From assembly GCA_002297935.1 (NCBI GenBank), contig DBLC01000096.1:1-7295 (forward strand): a DNA stretch of 7,295 nucleotides, given 5' to 3'. Below, piece after piece: positions 1 to 6,919 of the stretch. The notes under the pieces were generated by a model. It ran no database searches. It had not been told where the DNA came from and was given only the letters and a program-made list of their open reading frames with translations. Both the position numbers and the translations under genes were made by a program. The stretch comes from Dialister sp. UBA734. Its GTDB lineage: Bacteria > Bacillota > Negativicutes > Veillonellales > Dialisteraceae. How positions within the stretch are numbered: the first letter of the stretch is position 1; the number at the start of each line of letters is the position of its first letter.

Positions 1-85
1 ACCTTAAACCAATGACGTTTTCAAAATCTATCATTTGTGGATGACGGACTCGGAGCATAAACCTTAACCCCATAGTGCAAAGATA

Positions 86-128
86 TTTAGCATATAGCCC
101 ATATTTCTATGCGTTTTTATGCTAAAAT
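86..128 (+). promoter_or_regulatory. possible weak promoter inside an inverted repeat
   Basis: An extended -10-like element, TGCTAAAAT (120-128), lies in the AT-rich leader; no good -35 hexamer is present about 17 bases upstream. It overlaps the right arm of a perfect 9-bp inverted repeat, TTTAGCATA (86-94) and TATGCTAAA (118-126), so a repressor could in principle cover it. Nothing else in the leader looks more like a promoter reading towards priA. The call rests on sequence resemblance only and is weak. Confidence 0.2.
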
Positions 129-222
129 AGCACTGCATATTTTTAGCGAATATCGAAAATTTGAATTATTGACTAGCCTCTAGATAGGACGCCTAAACAA
201 ATAGAGACAAACCTATTTCATA

Positions 223-291
223 CCGCTATAGCGGACTATCCCCTGGACTTTTCGCTATGCTCAAGTCCTATCCCCTTCCAAAGGAAGGGGA
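223..291. repeat. cluster of three adjacent palindromes
   Basis: Three inverted repeats follow one another. The first is the perfect 12-bp palindrome CCGCTATAGCGG (223-234). The second has arms GGACTT (245-250) and AAGTCC (263-268). The third has 9-bp arms (271-279 and 283-291, core CCCCTTCC/GGAAGGGG) around an AAA loop. The third could make a stable hairpin, but no T-run follows it, so it is not a canonical intrinsic terminator. The phrases GACTATCCCCT and GTCCTATCCCCTT recur between the units, suggesting a mosaic REP/BIME-like repeat. Function is unknown. Confidence 0.6.
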
Positions 292-330
292 CTATAAGTG
301 GATGATAACGCTAGCGATTGAGGAACGTAA

Positions 331-357
331 GAACCCTTAGAACCTTCAGAACCTTTA
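331..357. repeat. 9-bp tandem repeat, three units
   Basis: GAACCCTTA (331-339), GAACCTTCA (340-348) and GAACCTTTA (349-357) are three direct copies, preceded by a degenerate GAACGTAA (323-330). Because the unit is a multiple of three, the priA frame stays open through it and would read as repeating Arg-Thr-Leu/Phe. This explains the false N-terminal extension of priA. Confidence 0.75.
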
Positions 358-415
358 CCACGAATGGAATTACTGCATATTTCGTTTTCCTAGCATTACT
401 GGGAAACATATACTT

Positions 416-451
416 GTCACGAGTCACGAGTCACCAATCTACCAGTCACCA
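416..451. repeat. heptanucleotide tandem array before priA
   Basis: Five heptads lie in a row: GTCACGA (416), GTCACGA (423), GTCACCA (430), then one extra A at 437, TCTACCA (438) and GTCACCA (445). On the opposite strand they read TGGTGAC/TCGTGAC, the same type as ACTGGTG in the arrays after priA and rlmN. The array stops 5 bases before the priA ribosome binding site, so changes in copy number would alter the leader but not the protein. Confidence 0.75.
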
Positions 452-456
452 AAACC

Positions 457-462
457 AAGGAG
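457..462 (+). promoter_or_regulatory. ribosome binding site deciding the priA start
   Basis: AAGGAG lies 5 bases before the ATG at 468. This strong site, and the fact that PriA homology begins at once after this ATG, choose 468 over the in-frame TTG at 318, which has no such site. Confidence 0.9.
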
Positions 463-467
463 TTTTC

Positions 468-2843
468 ATGCTTACCTCTGTTGCAGAAGTATTGATCAAT
501 CGTCCGTCAAAACATTTAAATAGAACATTTTCCTATGCCATCCCAGACAATCTGCCTTCTGCCGGCGTGGGGTATCGCTGTGTGGTTCCCTTTGCCCGCC
601 GGATGGAAGAGGGGGTCATTCTGTCTGTCCATGAGGAAGATACGGAAAAGCTGGATTACAAGCTCCTATCCATTCATTCCCTGGTGGATCCTTTCCCTTG
701 GTTTACCAAAGAAATGATTGACCAGGCCATGATGATTTCCAAGTACTACATGTGTACTTTGATTGAAGCGCTGCGTCTTTTCTTCATTGATAAAAAAGGA
801 ATTCTCACGGAAGTGGAATACGAAATCGCCTGGAACGCCATTCCCGCCGAGGAAGACCTGCGCAATTTGGTGGATTCTTCGGTGGAAGTGTTGTCCGAGA
901 AAGATGCCCAGTTGCTTTTAGGGGAGCAGCTGCCAACGTATGTGAAAAAAGGATACTTGGTTCGCAGTGAAAAGTTGTCAGCGGTTCATAAGGAGCCTTT
1001 GGAAAAATGGCTGGCCCCTTTGACGGAGCCGGATTTCATGCAGCGGAAACGGAGCAAGAAACAGGGGGCGCTGTGGGATATTCTGGCGGAGAAAGGGCCT
1101 ATTTCTGTGCTGCAAGCCCAGGCACTTGGTTTTTCTTCCGGGGTCATCAAAGCCTTTTGTCTCAATGATTATGGCCGCATTTTTTATAAACGAAAACAGA
1201 CCTATTCCCTGATGGACGTGATGGAAAAGCGGAAACATCGGACCGTCACAGAAGAACAGAAAGCGGCGATTTCTGCCATCCAAGAAGCCATTGACCAGGA
1301 GACATACAAAGGCATTTTGCTCAAAGGTGTCACGGGCAGCGGGAAAACGGAAGTATATCTCCAGGCAGCCCAGCATGCGTTGGAGCAGGGCGGATCCGCT
1401 TTGATTCTGGTGCCGGAAATTGCACTGACCAACCAGATGACTTCGTATTTCGGTGCAGTCTTTGGCGATGAAGTGGTTTTCATGCACAGCAATCTCAGCA
1501 AAGGGGAACGGTACAACAATCGCCTCCGGGTGGCCAATGGGGAAAGTCATATCATCATCGGTTCCCGGTCTGCCATATTTCTACCTTTCCAGCACTTGAA
1601 GCTCATTGTGGTGGATGAAGAGTACGATTCTTCCTACAAGCAGGGCGAAAGTCCGCGGTACAATGGCCGAGACGTGGCGAAAATGATGGCTGTCATTTAC
1701 CACTGTCCCATTGTGTTGGGAGCGGCCACACCGGCTATCGATACGTACTATGCAGCGAAAAGTGGGAAAATCGAACTGCTAGAAATGAAGAAACGGGTCT
1801 TTGAGACGCCGCTTCCGGAAATCCATGTATTTGACATGCGAAGCGATCCGGCATTGGCCGAAAGTGGGGAACTGATTTCTTTCCCGCTGCTGGAATTGCT
1901 CCATAAAACGTTGGAAGAAAAGCACAAGGCCATTTTGCTTTTGAATCGCCGGGGCTTTGCCACCACTTTGATGTGTCCTTCCTGTGGATATGTGTTCAAA
2001 TGTCCCCATTGTGATGTGTCCTTGGTGTACCATAAAGATACGCAGCAGCTGAAATGTCACTATTGCGAGACCGTCCATCCGCTGCCCACGGAGTGCCCTA
2101 AGTGTCATAGCCACAAAATCCTATACCTGGGACGAGGCACCCAGCGCATTGAAGAAGAATTGGCGGAAAAAATTCCAGAAGCCCGGTGCCAACGGTTTGA
2201 CGTAGATAGCACGGCCCGGAAGAACAGTGCCAAGGAAATATTGACTCGCTTCCGAGAGGGACAGTTTGATATTCTTTTCGGCACACAAATGGTAGCCAAA
2301 GGCCACGATATCCCAGGGGTGCAGACCGTAGGTATCCTGTCGGCCGATAGTGTGCTCAATATGCCGTCTTATTTGGCAGCAGAGCAGACGTTCAATCTGA
2401 TTACCCAATGCGCCGGACGGGCCGGCCGCAGTCATGAACGGGGCGAAGTGATTCTTCAAACCTTCAATCCAGACCACTACGTGATTCAAGCGGCGGCCAA
2501 ACAGGATTATGAAGGGTTCTATCAGCAAGAATTGGAATACCGAAGGGCGTTGCAATTTCCGCCTTTCACCCGGATGATGAAAATCACCTGTTTCCATGAA
2601 GAAGAGAAAAAAGCCATGGACCAGGCAACCCGTATTTATCAGTGGCTGCAACAAATCACGCCCCAATTGCCAAAGCGGGTGCAATACACACCGCCTTATC
2701 CAGAACCGATTAAAAAAGTCAGAAATATGTATTATATTTCCCTCCTCATCAAAGGCCAGTCGCTGGCACCATTAAAAAATGCCATGCGCCACGGGAAGAT
2801 ATTTCAAGAAAATGATATAATCATAGATGTAGATCCGATGTAG
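468..2843 (+). CDS. priA: primosomal protein N' (replication restart helicase PriA)
   Basis: PriA recognises stalled or repaired replication forks and D-loops, unwinds the lagging arm and directs reloading of the replicative helicase. The 791-residue product shows the whole family layout. Residues 1 to about 105 form the 3'-end DNA-binding domain, followed by a winged-helix region and then the helicase core. Walker A is GVTGSGKT (287-294, Lys293). Motif II is DEEY (383-386) and motif III is GAAT (418-421). LLNRRGFA (491-498) follows, then eight zinc-binding cysteines (503, 506, 512, 515, 530, 533, 543, 546). GTQMVAKGHD (605-614) and QCAGRAGR (647-654) complete the core. Motif II is normally DEEH in PriA; here His is Tyr, one transition away (TAC for CAC). 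The usual PRYHARDVA reads PRYNGRDVA (397-404 onwards). The frame is otherwise intact, so I expect a working though divergent PriA. A 246-nt repeat-filled spacer separates it from def. Confidence 0.97.
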   Translation: MLTSVAEVLINRPSKHLNRTFSYAIPDNLPSAGVGYRCVVPFARRMEEGVILSVHEEDTEKLDYKLLSIHSLVDPFPWFTKEMIDQAMMISKYYMCTLIEALRLFFIDKKGILTEVEYEIAWNAIPAEEDLRNLVDSSVEVLSEKDAQLLLGEQLPTYVKKGYLVRSEKLSAVHKEPLEKWLAPLTEPDFMQRKRSKKQGALWDILAEKGPISVLQAQALGFSSGVIKAFCLNDYGRIFYKRKQTYSLMDVMEKRKHRTVTEEQKAAISAIQEAIDQETYKGILLKGVTGSGKTEVYLQAAQHALEQGGSALILVPEIALTNQMTSYFGAVFGDEVVFMHSNLSKGERYNNRLRVANGESHIIIGSRSAIFLPFQHLKLIVVDEEYDSSYKQGESPRYNGRDVAKMMAVIYHCPIVLGAATPAIDTYYAAKSGKIELLEMKKRVFETPLPEIHVFDMRSDPALAESGELISFPLLELLHKTLEEKHKAILLLNRRGFATTLMCPSCGYVFKCPHCDVSLVYHKDTQQLKCHYCETVHPLPTECPKCHSHKILYLGRGTQRIEEELAEKIPEARCQRFDVDSTARKNSAKEILTRFREGQFDILFGTQMVAKGHDIPGVQTVGILSADSVLNMPSYLAAEQTFNLITQCAGRAGRSHERGEVILQTFNPDHYVIQAAAKQDYEGFYQQELEYRRALQFPPFTRMMKITCFHEEEKKAMDQATRIYQWLQQITPQLPKRVQYTPPYPEPIKKVRNMYYISLLIKGQSLAPLKNAMRHGKIFQENDIIIDVDPM

Positions 2844-2845
2844 TA

Positions 2846-2904
2846 GCTGGTGACTAGTGACTGGGAGAGAAAAGTGGCTAGTAACTAGGCCCTAGGGATT
2901 AGGA
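2846..2904. repeat. heptanucleotide array following the priA stop
   Basis: Two blocks of heptads start on the last base of a doubled TAG behind priA. Block one is GCTGGTG, ACTAGTG, ACTGGGA (2846-2866). After ten unrelated bases, block two is GCTAGTA, ACTAGGC, CCTAGGG, ATTAGGA (2877-2904). A 23-base stretch at 2878-2900 matches 6930-6952 behind rlmN at 22 positions. Block two is in inverse orientation to the array at 2992-3019. Confidence 0.75.
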
Positions 2905-2944
2905 ATCTTTTGCTGCTTTTTCCCTTGCATCATTTCATTTGTTC

Positions 2945-2995
2945 CTAGGGAAACACTGATTTGATTACAATTTGAATAAATTGGTGTTTTTCCTA
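2945..2995. repeat. dispersed repeat copy able to form a hairpin
   Basis: The copy begins CTAGGGAAACACTGATTT (2945-2962), identical over 18 bases to 7262-7279; its first 12 bases also occur inverted at 7110-7121. Its two halves are imperfectly complementary: about 2949-2963 can pair with 2977-2993, with a two-base bulge and several G-U pairs, leaving a 13-base loop. No gene lies inside. It could be a miniature transposon remnant or a structured untranslated element; the sequence does not decide. Confidence 0.6.
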
Positions 2996-3019
2996 ATCCC
3001 TAGTCCCTAATCCCTAGCT
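2992..3019. repeat. inverted heptanucleotide array before def
   Basis: CCTAATC, CCTAGTC, CCTAATC and CCTAGCT lie exactly in register over 28 bases. On the minus strand they read as GATTAGG/GACTAGG units, the same type as CCTAGGG/ATTAGGA at 2877-2904. The two arrays therefore face each other across about 87 bases and could pair into a long imperfect stem in a transcript crossing the priA-def spacer. Confidence 0.75.
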
Positions 3020-3047
3020 ACAAAAACTAAATGTTAGCGTTTACAAT

Positions 3048-3060
3048 ACAACTGAGTTGT
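3048..3060. repeat. 13-bp palindrome just upstream of def
   Basis: ACAACT-G-AGTTGT is a perfect inverted repeat with one central base. It lies 30 bases before the def start, between two TACAAT hexamers (3042-3047 and 3064-3069) that resemble -10 boxes but have no good -35 partner. It may be an operator, but chance cannot be excluded. Confidence 0.35.
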
Positions 3061-3075
3061 TAGTACAATATCGAA

Positions 3076-3081
3076 AGAAGG
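3076..3081 (+). promoter_or_regulatory. ribosome binding site deciding the def start
   Basis: AGAAGG lies 8 bases before TTG at 3090 and selects that TTG as the start. The alternative in-frame TTG at 3057 has no purine-rich site ahead of it and would add 11 residues (mostly LVQYRKKVFI) before the point where deformylase homology begins. Confidence 0.75.
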
Positions 3082-3089
3082 TATTTATT

Positions 3090-3560
3090 TTGAGTGAAAT
3101 TATTATTGCAGGAAATCCTATTTTGAAAGCTGTGGCAGAACCGGTGACGGTGTTTGACAAGAAGTTGAAATTTTTGATTAACGATATGAAGAAGACCCTG
3201 TACGAAGCCAATGGGGTGGGGCTGGCAGCACCGCAGATTGCTATTTCCAAGAGAATCTTTGTGGCCGACGACGGAGAAAGCGGTTTTGAAGCCTACATCA
3301 ATCCGGAATGGAAGCCTGACGGAGACGAAACCATCATCGACAGCGAAGGCTGCCTGTCTGTGCCGAATCTTTTCGGTGACGTAGAACGGTATGCTTCTGT
3401 AATCGTGAAATACCAGGATATGCACGGCAAGAGAAAAGTGAAAAAAGCGTCTGGCCTGTTGGCTCGCTGCATTCAGCATGAAACGGATCATCTGAATGGG
3501 ATTCTTTTCATTGAAAAAGCCATTTCTCTGCACAAAGGACCGAAAACTGATGAAGAATAA
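3090..3560 (+). CDS. def: peptide deformylase
   Basis: Def removes the N-formyl group from the initiator methionine of nascent proteins at the ribosomal exit, a metal-dependent hydrolysis. The 156-residue length is normal. All three family motifs are present: GVGLAAPQ (42-49), EGCLS (86-90, metal ligand Cys88) and HETDH (130-134, ligands His130 and His134, catalytic Glu131). The start is a TTG, chosen because AGAAGG stands 8 bases upstream and the family normally begins a few residues before the I.GNPIL segment. The 3' end overlaps fmt by 11 bases, and the fmt ribosome binding site lies inside def, so the two are translationally linked. It is preceded by a repeat-filled spacer that may hold its own promoter. 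Confidence 0.98.
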   Translation: MSEIIIAGNPILKAVAEPVTVFDKKLKFLINDMKKTLYEANGVGLAAPQIAISKRIFVADDGESGFEAYINPEWKPDGDETIIDSEGCLSVPNLFGDVERYASVIVKYQDMHGKRKVKKASGLLARCIQHETDHLNGILFIEKAISLHKGPKTDEE

Positions 3561-4494
3561 CTACAATATCGTATTCATGGGCACCCCTGATTTTTGCCTT
3601 CCTGCCCTGGAAGCCCTTTGTGCCCATGGGTATACACCCAAAGCCATTTACACCCAGCCGGATAAAATCAACGGACGAGGAAAGAAAATCACCTTTTCTC
3701 CAGTGAAACAGTTTGCCTTGGACCATGACATTCCGGTCCATCAGCCACTGACTTTTAAAAACGAAGAAGAAGTGGAAACTCTGAAGGCCTTGCAGCCGGA
3801 TATTTTGATTGTCATCGCCTATGGCCGGATTCTTCCTAAAGCAGTGTTGGACATTCCTACCTATGGAGCCATCAATGTCCACGCGTCACTTCTGCCGAAG
3901 TACCGCGGTGCGGCACCGATTCAGCGAGTCATCATTGACGGAGAAAAGGAAACTGGTGTCACCATCATGCAGCTCGACGAAGGCATGGATACAGGAAATA
4001 TGGTAGAAACGGTGACCATGGAGATTCCGCCTCATATGACTGCCGGAGAACTTTTTGATGCTTTGGGACCTTTGGGGGCCAAAGCACTGATTGATGTAAT
4101 GGATTATTTGCCGGAAAAATTGGCTGCTTCAGTGCCGCAGAATCATGAAGAAGCCACCTATGCAGAAAAAGTAACCAAAGACATGGGCCATATGGACTGG
4201 CATAAAGAAGCCCAAGAAATTGATTGCCTCATGCGCGGCATGTATCCCAATCCGGGAACCTATACCATGTTCCGTGGGAAACGGGTGAAACTGCACCGCG
4301 GCTGGGCCGAAGAAGAAACTTCTGGCAAAGAACCGGGGACCATTATTTCCACGGAAGATGGCATCATCCGTGTGGCTTGTGGAAAAGGAACCATCGCTAT
4401 CAGCGACTTGCAGCCGGAAAATCATAAACAGATGAAAGCTGCTGATTTTATCAATGGGTATCAGGTGAAAGTGAATGACACATTCGAATACTAA
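3550..4494 (+). CDS. fmt: methionyl-tRNA formyltransferase
   Basis: Fmt transfers the formyl group of 10-formyltetrahydrofolate to Met-tRNA of the initiator type, creating the substrate whose formyl group Def later removes. The 314-residue length matches the family. Residues 1 to about 190 are the formyltransferase domain, with MGTPDF (10-15), the SLLPKYRGAAPI loop (113-124) and the catalytic triad Asn109, His111 and Asp147, spaced exactly as Asn108, His110 and Asp146 in E. coli. The remainder, from about 205, is the tRNA-binding C-terminal domain. I choose the ATG at 3550 because AAAGGA (3534-3539) lies 10 bases ahead and MKNNYNIVFMG aligns with family N termini. An upstream ATG at 3496 lies deep in def. 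It overlaps def by 11 and rsmB by 20 bases. Confidence 0.98.
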   Translation: MKNNYNIVFMGTPDFCLPALEALCAHGYTPKAIYTQPDKINGRGKKITFSPVKQFALDHDIPVHQPLTFKNEEEVETLKALQPDILIVIAYGRILPKAVLDIPTYGAINVHASLLPKYRGAAPIQRVIIDGEKETGVTIMQLDEGMDTGNMVETVTMEIPPHMTAGELFDALGPLGAKALIDVMDYLPEKLAASVPQNHEEATYAEKVTKDMGHMDWHKEAQEIDCLMRGMYPNPGTYTMFRGKRVKLHRGWAEEETSGKEPGTIISTEDGIIRVACGKGTIAISDLQPENHKQMKAADFINGYQVKVNDTFEY

Positions 4495-5839
4495 TCCGGC
4501 TCCATCGGCACGCAAGTTGGCTTACCAGGCGCTCTATGATGTTTTGGAAAAAGACGCCTATGCCAATATTACCCTGCAGTCCATTATGGGGAAATATACC
4601 TTAAAGAAAGAAGAAGCCCACTTACTCACAGAATTGGTCTATGGGGTGCTTCGGAAATATAACTACTTGCTTTGGATTATTTCCCAAATGAGCAAGCAGC
4701 CCCTGAAGAAACTCCATCCGTCAGTGCGGATTCTCCTTTGTATTTCCTTGTACCAACTGCTGTACTTGACCCGCATCCCGGAATCGGCGGCGGTCAATGA
4801 GTCCGTAAAAATTGCTAAGAAATTGACCCACCAGGGAAATGTGCGATTCATCAACGGCTTGCTTCGGAATTATCTGCGGCAGAAAGATCATATTGTCATT
4901 CCTACGGAAGAAGAAAATCCGCTGCTCCATGATGAATTGACCTACTGTCTCCCTGGCTGGCTTATTCAGCGTTGGGAAAATCAGTGGGGCAGAGAAAAGG
5001 CACAGGCGGTTTTCGCTGCTTTGAATGAAACGCCTCGTATGACTCTTCGGGTCAATCGGCTGAAAACGACAAAAGAAGATTTCCTGAAACGACTGGCGGA
5101 AAAGGACATCGAAGCCGAAGACATTCCAGGACTCACAGAAGGGCTGACCATCCGAAAAGGGGCGAACCAATTCTTCACGAGCCTGCTCTCTAGCGGCGAA
5201 GCCTACGTACAGTCTGCGTCGTCCATGGTTCCGGTCCATGTATTGGCACCGAAAGCAGGAGAGACGGTGCTGGATATGTGTGCCGCCCCGGGAAGCAAAA
5301 CCACCCAGATGGCAGAATGGATGGGAAATGAGGGGACCATCGATGCGTGGGACTTGTATCCTCATAAAATTTCTCTCATCAAAAGAAATGCCAAAAAAGA
5401 AGGCATCACCATCATTCATGCTGGTGCCAGAGATTCTTCGAAGCCTATGTCACAGGTGAATGGGAAATATGACAAAATCCTTTTGGATGCGCCATGCTCC
5501 GGATTGGGTGTCTTGGGACACAAAGCAGAAATTCGCTGGCGAAGACAGGAAGCCGATCTGGCGGCCTTTCCACCACTGCAAAAAAAGCTGCTCGCTTGCG
5601 CAGCAGCTTATCTGAAATCCGGCGGGACTTTGGTCTATAGTACCTGTACCTTGAATCATGAAGAAAATGAAGACATGATTCGCTGGTTCTTGTCCGAACA
5701 TCCGGAATTTGTGCCGGTGGATTTTACCTTAGCGAATATCAAATCATCGGAAAATGGCATGATGACCCTTTGGCCCGATGAATGGAACAGCGACGGCTTC
5801 TTCGTGGCAAAGCTGAAAAAGGTTGACGGTAAACAGTAA
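4475..5839 (+). CDS. rsmB: 16S rRNA (cytosine-967-C5)-methyltransferase RsmB
   Basis: RsmB (Sun/Fmu) uses S-adenosylmethionine to make 5-methylcytosine at position 967 (E. coli numbering) of 16S rRNA. The 454-residue protein has an N-terminal NusB-like RNA-binding domain (about 10-140), a linker, and a Rossmann methyltransferase domain. The SAM motif is DMCAAPGSKT (267-276; Ser where Gly is more usual). Asp293 and Asp320 stand in motifs II and III. DAPCSG (338-343, Cys341) and STCT (389-392, Cys391) hold the two cysteines of RNA m5C enzymes, Cys391 being the likely nucleophile. AGGTGA (4463-4468) lies 6 bases before the ATG, inside fmt, with a 20-base overlap. The last five residues (VDGKQ) and the stop codon are written by a heptad repeat array, so the extreme C terminus is probably not conserved. 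Confidence 0.97.
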   Translation: MTHSNTNPAPSARKLAYQALYDVLEKDAYANITLQSIMGKYTLKKEEAHLLTELVYGVLRKYNYLLWIISQMSKQPLKKLHPSVRILLCISLYQLLYLTRIPESAAVNESVKIAKKLTHQGNVRFINGLLRNYLRQKDHIVIPTEEENPLLHDELTYCLPGWLIQRWENQWGREKAQAVFAALNETPRMTLRVNRLKTTKEDFLKRLAEKDIEAEDIPGLTEGLTIRKGANQFFTSLLSSGEAYVQSASSMVPVHVLAPKAGETVLDMCAAPGSKTTQMAEWMGNEGTIDAWDLYPHKISLIKRNAKKEGITIIHAGARDSSKPMSQVNGKYDKILLDAPCSGLGVLGHKAEIRWRRQEADLAAFPPLQKKLLACAAAYLKSGGTLVYSTCTLNHEENEDMIRWFLSEHPEFVPVDFTLANIKSSENGMMTLWPDEWNSDGFFVAKLKKVDGKQ

Positions 5840-5863
5840 ACCGTTAACTGTTAACCGTTTACT
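5822..5863. repeat. heptanucleotide array across the rsmB stop codon
   Basis: Six heptads in perfect register fill 42 bases: GTTGACG, GTAAACA, GTAAACC, GTTAACT, GTTAACC and GTTTACT. They contain the last five codons and the TAA of rsmB and end 6 bases before the AAGGAG of rlmN (5870-5875). Because GTTAAC is its own complement, 5835-5847 can also fold on 5851-5863 as a 13-position stem with one C-C mismatch and a 3-base loop. No T-run follows, so this is unlikely to be a terminator. Confidence 0.85.
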
Positions 5864-5881
5864 AACAAAAAGGAGTTACAT

Positions 5882-6919
5882 ATGACCTGGAATATCTGGG
5901 GACATACCCTGTCTGAAATGGAAGACTGGATTGTGAAAAATGGTTTTCCGAAATTCAGAGCGAAACAGATACAGGACTACCTGTATCGTCGATATATTTT
6001 TTCTTTCGATGACATGAAACAGCTGCCGGGACCTATGAGAGAATGGCTGAAAGAAAATGCCCAGCTGGTGAAACCGGAAATCATGAGCCAGATCCAGTCC
6101 ACCGATGGGGACACCACGAAATTGCTGCTCAAACTGGCCGATGGCTCTTTGGTAGAAACGGTTTGTATGCATCATGTGTATGGCAATTCCATTTGCGTGT
6201 CCACCCAGGTGGGGTGTGCCATGGGATGTATTTTCTGTGCATCTACTCGAAATGGATTGGAACGAAATTTGGACGCCGGTGAAATTCTGGCCCAAGTGTA
6301 CGCCTTCCGCGAACTTTATGATGCGCCTATTCATTCCATCGTCCTCATGGGCGCCGGAGAACCGCTGACCAATTATGAAAATGCCTTGCGGTTCATTCGT
6401 CTGTGCAATGATCCGGGCCTGCTCAATATCAGTCTGAGAAATATCACCTTATCCACTTGCGGCATTGTGCCACAGATTTATCGCTTGGCCGAAGAAGGAC
6501 TTCCGATTACATTGGCCATTTCTCTTCACGCACCAAACGATATCATCCGCAATCGGATTCTTCCTTCCAGCCGGAATTTCAAGATTGAAGATGTGGTGAA
6601 AGCAGCCCATCATTATTTCAAAACCACCGGCCGCCGGGTGACCTTTGAATACATCCTCATCAAAGATGTCAATGGGTCCAAAGAAAATGCAGAAGAACTG
6701 TGTCGCCTGGTGGGGAAGATGAATTGCCATTTCAACCTGATTCCGATCAATGGCACCGAACATATCCAGCTCTTCCCGCCGAGCTGGAAAGAAGTGAAAG
6801 CCTTCCAGGACATCTTGGAAAAGAATGGAAAAAGCACCACCGTCCGGCGGCAAATGGGTGATGAAATCCAAGCCGCTTGCGGGCAGCTGAAACGTAGGTA
6901 TTTGAAAAACGGGGACTAG
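5882..6919 (+). CDS. rlmN: dual-specificity 23S rRNA A2503 / tRNA A37 C2-methyltransferase RlmN
   Basis: RlmN is a radical SAM enzyme that makes 2-methyladenosine at A2503 in the peptidyl-transferase centre and, in E. coli, at A37 of some tRNAs. The 345-residue length is typical. The iron-sulfur cluster motif is C112-AMG-C116-IF-C119. Cys105 and Cys333 match the catalytic Cys118 and methyl-carrying Cys355 of E. coli, Glu92 matches Glu105, and GAGEP (157-161) is the SAM-binding GEP motif. AAGGAG (5870-5875) sits 6 bases before the ATG. I prefer RlmN to the related resistance enzyme Cfr because of the conserved operon position. The TAG stop lies within the first unit of another heptad array. 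Only 42 bases separate it from rsmB, so it most likely shares that transcript. Confidence 0.97.
   Translation: MTWNIWGHTLSEMEDWIVKNGFPKFRAKQIQDYLYRRYIFSFDDMKQLPGPMREWLKENAQLVKPEIMSQIQSTDGDTTKLLLKLADGSLVETVCMHHVYGNSICVSTQVGCAMGCIFCASTRNGLERNLDAGEILAQVYAFRELYDAPIHSIVLMGAGEPLTNYENALRFIRLCNDPGLLNISLRNITLSTCGIVPQIYRLAEEGLPITLAISLHAPNDIIRNRILPSSRNFKIEDVVKAAHHYFKTTGRRVTFEYILIKDVNGSKENAEELCRLVGKMNCHFNLIPINGTEHIQLFPPSWKEVKAFQDILEKNGKSTTVRRQMGDEIQAACGQLKRRYLKNGD

Larger units (their letters stand above)
1..467. other. repeat-rich leader without a supported gene
   Basis: No convincing coding region is seen in the 467 bases before the priA start. The first 60 bases contain a near-duplicate 10-mer (ACCTTAAACC at 1-10, ACCTTAACCC at 61-70). 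Positions 80-170 are AT-rich. From 223 onwards the stretch is a succession of palindromes and tandem repeats, listed separately. In B. subtilis the gene before priA is coaBC; none of its sequence is recognisable here. An in-frame TTG at 318 would extend PriA by 50 residues, but those codons are made of repeat sequence and lack a ribosome binding site, so I treat the stretch as non-coding. Confidence 0.75.

Noticed and set aside
1..58. Open minus-strand frame from an ATG near 58 running off the left edge (begins MLRVRHPQMIDFENV).
   Set aside because: Only about 19 codons are visible, the AAGG before it is too close to the ATG, and the residues match no family I know.
271..291. CCCCTTCC-AAA-GGAAGGGG hairpin as an intrinsic terminator.
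   Set aside because: No run of T follows on either strand (the other side reads ATAGGACTTG).
978..2684. Long antisense open frames inside priA (up to about 190 codons).
   Set aside because: They lie opposite a clearly functional gene and have no family resemblance; they are by-products of its codon use.
3057..3089. Longer def start at TTG 3057.
   Set aside because: No ribosome binding site precedes it, and the codons cover the palindrome and the AGAAGG site serving TTG 3090.
5822..5863. Heptad arrays as a CRISPR array.
   Set aside because: Units are 7 bases long and directly adjoining, with no unique spacers and no cas genes.
5882..6919. Cfr-type A2503 C8-methyltransferase conferring resistance.
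   Set aside because: The gene sits in the conserved rsmB-rlmN position and nothing visible points to an acquired gene; RlmN is the simpler call.
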